This document shows positions 60,916 to 64,000 of a stretch of DNA of 64,000 bases, piece after piece. The translations under genes were made by a program, and so were the position numbers. The notes beneath the pieces were generated by a model. That model was not told where the DNA came from and did no database searches. It saw only the letters and a program-made list of their open reading frames with translations. The first letter of the stretch is position 1. Each line of letters begins with the position of its first letter. This stretch comes from Streptomyces noursei (GTDB lineage Bacteria; Actinomycetota; Actinomycetes; Streptomycetales; Streptomycetaceae), in NCBI RefSeq assembly GCF_001646665.1, contig NZ_LWBU01000405.1:161772-225771 (forward strand). Direction: 5' to 3'.

Positions 60916-61560
60916 ATGCCCCGCGGCCGATATTCGCTCCATGACCCGCACGATCACACCCCCCTCGGTGAAGAGCACTTCAACTGTGCGCCCGGCCCCT
61001 CCGGCTGGCGCTACGTCTCCCAGATCACCACCCCCTCCGGCCCGGGCCCCGGAAACCACCCCCGACAAGGCGCGGCCACCGGTTCCGTCGACCTCACCCT
61101 CGACGACCTCGGCCGCCCCATCCGGCTCGAACTCCACGCCGCGAGCTGGCAGGTCCGCGGCGCCGCCCTCGACGGCGTCACCTGGGTCCGCACCGACCCC
61201 ACCGGAACGCACGCCACGGAAGGCAATGTGCGCGCCCACGCCTTCACCGGCACGTCCCCGGCGTTCCTCGTCGCCACGTCCCGCCTGCTGCGCCTCACCC
61301 CCGCTTCTCCCCCCACCCGGGTCCGCCTCGTCGCCTTCACGGACCCGGTCCTCGCCCCCCTCACGGTCGACCAGTCGTGGGCCCTGATCAGAAGTGAAGC
61401 GCACGCCACTGACAACGGCCCCCTGACCGTGGACGAATACCAGGTCAGCGCCCTCGACACGGGCGAGCGGCACACGGTCCACATCACCGGCGACGTGGTC
61501 CTCGCAGCCCCCGGCATCGAGCTCGAGGACCTCGAGACGCCCCCCTCGGTCTTCACCTGA
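60916..61560 (+). CDS. Conserved hypothetical protein
   Basis: A 214-residue soluble protein of unknown function. It starts MPRGRYSLHDPHDHTPLGEEHFNCAPGPSGWRYV and continues with a beta-rich pattern (TGSVDLTLDDLGRPIRLELHAASWQVRGAALDGVTWVR, about 55-92, and LLRLTPASPPTRVRLVAFTDPVLAPLTVDQSWALI). The latter resembles lipid-binding or lipocalin-like beta barrels, but I would not assign a family. Frame, start codon and third-position GC support a real gene. It follows the sahH terminator, so it has its own promoter or none visible. Confidence 0.7.
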   Translation: MPRGRYSLHDPHDHTPLGEEHFNCAPGPSGWRYVSQITTPSGPGPGNHPRQGAATGSVDLTLDDLGRPIRLELHAASWQVRGAALDGVTWVRTDPTGTHATEGNVRAHAFTGTSPAFLVATSRLLRLTPASPPTRVRLVAFTDPVLAPLTVDQSWALIRSEAHATDNGPLTVDEYQVSALDTGERHTVHITGDVVLAAPGIELEDLETPPSVFT

Positions 61561-61606
61561 GCCGACACCCGGCCACCCCGGCGCGACCGGCGAGGCCCCC
61601 CGGCCG

Positions 61607-62593
61607 CTACCCGGGCGGCGCGAACCCGGTGGCCGGCGGCGTACCCCCGCGCTGCCCGCCCCCGACCGCACCGGAGTCCCCACCGGCACGGACGCCACCG
61701 GCACCGTCGACCCGGCCGGCGCCCGCCGGCCCGGGACCACCCACACCAGCGGCGCCACCGGCACCGGCGGGGACACCTCCCGCTCCACCCGGAGCCACCG
61801 GCCCGCCCGCGCCCGTGGGCCCACCCGCCGCCGTCGCGCCCCCGCCCGCGGCGAACGCCCGGCGGGCGTCCCGCGCCCGCCGCTCGTTCACCACCGCGGC
61901 CAGGTACTCGGCCGCGGGCACCCCGGGCGGCGGAGGCGTTCCCGTCCTGGCCACCAGCTCGTCGGCCAGCCGCTCCGCCAGCGCCCGCCCCACCGCGGGG
62001 TCGAGCTGCCGCATCCGCGTCAGGTACTGCCGTATGCCCAGCCACAGCTCGTCCGGCACCGCCGAGAGGTCCAGTTCCGCGAACCTCCCGACCAGCCAGG
62101 GCGGCGGAGGCGGAACAGCCGTCCCCCGAGCCGCCGGCACCCGCTCCCGCACCACCAGCGTCCCCGCGAAGACGTCACCGATCCGCCGCCCACGCTCCGA
62201 CACGAGCGAGGCGATGCACACCACCACCCCGAACGTCATCAGGATCTCGACGACCCCCACTGCCCCCCGGACCAGGGCGTGCCGGAACCGGATCGGCCCC
62301 CCGTCGTCCCGCACGACCCGCAGCCCGCACGCCAGCTTCCCCAGCGACCGACCGTGGGACAGGGTCTCCACCGCTATGGGGGCTCCCACGAGCACCAGCA
62401 GGAAGGTCGCGATCGTCACCGCCATGACGGCTGCCTCGTCCAGGGACGCGGTGGCCATCGCCAGGGCCACGGATATCAGCAGATACACCGTCCACACCAC
62501 GACGAGGTCGATCGCCAGAGCGAGCGCCCGGCTAGGCAGCTTCGCCGGCCGCAGACCCAGTACGACCGCGTCGCCCGTCACGACCCCGCTCAC
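61607..62593 (-). CDS. RDD-family membrane protein
   Basis: A 328-residue protein with the RDD domain at the N-terminus: LPSRALALAIDLVVVWTVYLLISVALAMA (about 18-46, R and D of the family name), a second helix AVMAVTIATFLLVLVGAPIAVETLSHGRSLGKLACGLRVVRDDGGPIRFRHALVRGAVGVVEIL and SERGRRIGDVFAGTLVVRERVP. The cytosolic C-terminus (about 170-328) ends in a Gly/Pro/Ala-rich tail. RDD proteins are often transporters or partners of SpoIIM-type proteins, and the divergent neighbour is SpoIIM-like. GAAGGG eight bases before GTG 62593 favours this start over 62647. Confidence 0.88.
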   Translation of the reverse strand: MSGVVTGDAVVLGLRPAKLPSRALALAIDLVVVWTVYLLISVALAMATASLDEAAVMAVTIATFLLVLVGAPIAVETLSHGRSLGKLACGLRVVRDDGGPIRFRHALVRGAVGVVEILMTFGVVVCIASLVSERGRRIGDVFAGTLVVRERVPAARGTAVPPPPPWLVGRFAELDLSAVPDELWLGIRQYLTRMRQLDPAVGRALAERLADELVARTGTPPPPGVPAAEYLAAVVNERRARDARRAFAAGGGATAAGGPTGAGGPVAPGGAGGVPAGAGGAAGVGGPGPAGAGRVDGAGGVRAGGDSGAVGGGQRGGTPPATGFAPPG

Positions 62594-62712
62594 AGCGCCC
62601 ACCCTTCTCCGGCCGTCCGCCGACCCCGTCGAACGCCAGTCTGCCAAGCTGGCCGTCAGCGCGCCGCAGTAGTACGAACCGTACGCACCAGTGCCTGGAG
62701 CAGCAGCCGATC

Positions 62713-63720
62713 ATGGACCTCGACGTCTACGTCTCCGCCCACCGCCCCGAGTGGGACCGTCTGGACCACCTCCTGCGACGCGGCCGCCGTCTGACCGGGG
62801 CCGAGGCGGACGAGCTGGTCGCGCTCTACCAGCGCACCGCGACCCACCTCTCCCTCCTCCAGTCCAGCGCTCCTGATCCCGTGCTCACGGCCCGGCTGAC
62901 CCAGCTGGTCGCCCGCGCCCGCGCCACGGTCACCGGCACCCGCCGCGCCTCGTGGCGGGACGCGGCCGCGTTCCTGACCTCCGGCTTCCCGGCGGCCGTC
63001 TACCGCTCACGCCACTGGTGGATCCCCACCGCCGTCCTCTCCACGCTGCTGGCCGCGATCATCGGCTGGTGGATCGGCACCCACCCCGAGGTGCAGTCCT
63101 CCATCGCGGCCCCCGACGAACTCCGCCGCCTGACCCGCCCCGGCGGGGAGTACGAGACGTACTACTCCAGCCACCCGGCCGCCTCCTTCGCCGCCCAGGT
63201 CTGGACGAACAACGCCCAGGCGGCCGCCATGTGCCTGGTCCTCGGCGCGTTCCTGTGCGTCCCCGTCCTGTGGATCCTCTTCCTCAACATGCTGAACCTG
63301 GGCGTCGGACTCGGCCTGATGTCCTCCGCCGGGCGCCTCGACACGTTCCTCGGCCTCGTGCTCCCGCACGGCCTGCTGGAACTGACGGCCGTCTTCGTCG
63401 CCGCCGGCACCGGACTCCGCCTGGGCTGGACCCTCATCGACCCGGGCCCGCTGCCCCGCCGCACGGCCCTGGCCCAGCAGGGACGAGCCGCGCTCGGCAT
63501 GGCCCTGGGCCTGGCCCTGGTCCTCTTCGTCTCGGGCCTCATCGAAGGCTTCGTCACCCCCTCGGGCCTCCCCACCTGGGCCCGCATCGCCATCGGCATC
63601 ACGGCTGAGCTGGCGTTTCTCCTGTACGTGTACGTCCTCGGGGGCCGCGCGGCCAGAGCCGGCGAAACGGGGGACGTCGAGTCCCCCGACCGCAGCGCGG
63701 ACCTGCCCACCGCCGCCTGA
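62713..63720 (+). CDS. Stage II sporulation protein M (SpoIIM)-family membrane protein
   Basis: A 335-residue protein. The cytosolic N-terminus (1-95) is helical (MDLDVYVSAHRPEWDRLDHLLRRGRRLTGAEADELVALYQRTATHLSLLQ). Five to six membrane helices follow from about 100, including VWTNNAQAAAMCLVLGAFLCVPVLWILFLNMLNLGVGLGLMSSAGRLDTFLGLVLPHGLLELTAVFVAAGTGLRLGW, the SpoIIM hallmark (N-N-x-x-A and PHGxxEL). In Bacillus SpoIIM belongs to the peptidoglycan-remodelling complex during engulfment. The actinobacterial form is usually paired with RDD and DUF58/MoxR genes; its function is unproven. Confidence 0.9.
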   Translation: MDLDVYVSAHRPEWDRLDHLLRRGRRLTGAEADELVALYQRTATHLSLLQSSAPDPVLTARLTQLVARARATVTGTRRASWRDAAAFLTSGFPAAVYRSRHWWIPTAVLSTLLAAIIGWWIGTHPEVQSSIAAPDELRRLTRPGGEYETYYSSHPAASFAAQVWTNNAQAAAMCLVLGAFLCVPVLWILFLNMLNLGVGLGLMSSAGRLDTFLGLVLPHGLLELTAVFVAAGTGLRLGWTLIDPGPLPRRTALAQQGRAALGMALGLALVLFVSGLIEGFVTPSGLPTWARIAIGITAELAFLLYVYVLGGRAARAGETGDVESPDRSADLPTAA

Positions 63721-63772
63721 TGTGCGTCCGGCACCGCTGACCTGCTAGTCTCCTCTTCGCCCACAAAACCCG

Positions 63773-63848
63773 TTGACACGGGTGACGTGGGGAGGTAGAT
63801 TTGAACGGTTGCCTGAACTGGACAGGTTCGGGCGAGACCGTTTAGAGT
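63773..63848 (+). promoter_or_regulatory. Tandem promoters of a ribosomal RNA operon
   Basis: TTGACA (63773-63778) is followed after 17 bases by TAGATT (63796-63801). A second set, TGGACA (63819-63824), is followed after 18 bases by TAGAGT (63843-63848). Closely spaced strong promoters just before sequence resembling the Streptomyces 16S leader are typical of rrn operons. Confidence 0.75.
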
Positions 63849-64000
63849 CTCTCTTGCTCCGGTCGGAATTGATTTCCGCGGAGCCACTCCGATTCTCATT
63901 CGAATCACAAACGCCGATTAGCTCGGCGGAAATGATTCTGATAAAGTCGGAACAGCCGAAAGGCAAAGGCCCTCCAACGGCCACCGGAAACAGAATCCGA
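63849..64000 (+). other. Leader of a 16S rRNA precursor (rRNA gene beyond the window)
   Basis: This stretch is markedly less GC-rich than the rest of the window. It contains TCTGATAAAGTCGGAACAGC and CCGAAAGGCAAAGGC, the kind of sequence found between rrn promoters and the mature 16S end in Streptomyces (from memory). No open frame of note exists. The mature 16S gene is not reached. Confidence 0.65.

Overview
The window is a chromosomal segment of a Streptomyces. It is very GC-rich, the codons end mostly in G or C, it carries whiB, two coenzyme F420 genes, a WhiJ-like regulator cassette and a cluster of LytR-CpsA-Psr (LCP) proteins, and its gene order recalls the S. coelicolor region from sahH past purE/purK (recalled from memory, not searched). 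No insertion sequence, prophage, CRISPR array or tRNA gene was seen.

Left part (1-12200): a polymorphic-toxin-like exported protein with a truncated candidate immunity gene; a CapA-type protein; an LLM-class oxidoreductase; an ABC-F protein translationally coupled to an Asp/Glu racemase; a SigB/SigF-type sigma factor facing a STAS antagonist and an anti-sigma kinase; and a POT peptide transporter. Middle left (12200-28600): a two-component system, a GtrA protein, purK-purE-dipeptidase as an overlapping operon, a second dipeptidase-like protein lacking its metal ligands, a VOC protein, UDP-glucose dehydrogenase, an acyl-CoA dehydrogenase, a Uma2 nuclease-like protein, and an XRE/DUF397/ATPase regulator cassette.

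Right of that (26660-58000) lies a cell-envelope locus. It holds five LCP genes, two glycosyltransferases, a peptidoglycan amidase, and manC, manB and manA, which together make GDP-mannose from fructose-6-phosphate. It also holds fbiA/fbiB, a cysteine dioxygenase, whiB, and DUF3499, DUF5719, Trm112-like and SIS-domain genes. Much of this order (manA, SIS protein, manB, DUF3499, metallopeptidase-like, whiB, fbiA-fbiB, manC, LCP, TIGR03089) is also known around manA/whiB2/fbiA in Mycobacterium, so it is an old actinobacterial arrangement. The right end has a cation transporter, sahH with a long structured leader, RDD and SpoIIM membrane proteins, and finally the tandem promoters of a ribosomal RNA operon whose 16S gene lies beyond the edge.

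The most interesting unlabelled item is a 35-codon leader ORF ending in a cysteine-rich tract (RRCCCRCSSC, stop) between a TTGACA promoter and the cysteine dioxygenase gene. It looks like a cysteine-sensing attenuator placed on a cysteine-degrading enzyme. Others are a dispersed intergenic repeat family (17.7, 18.0 and 28.6 kb), a degenerate ~29-bp minisatellite of about 480 bp behind whiB, an 18-bp perfect palindrome in front of manC, and a strong hairpin in the sahH leader.
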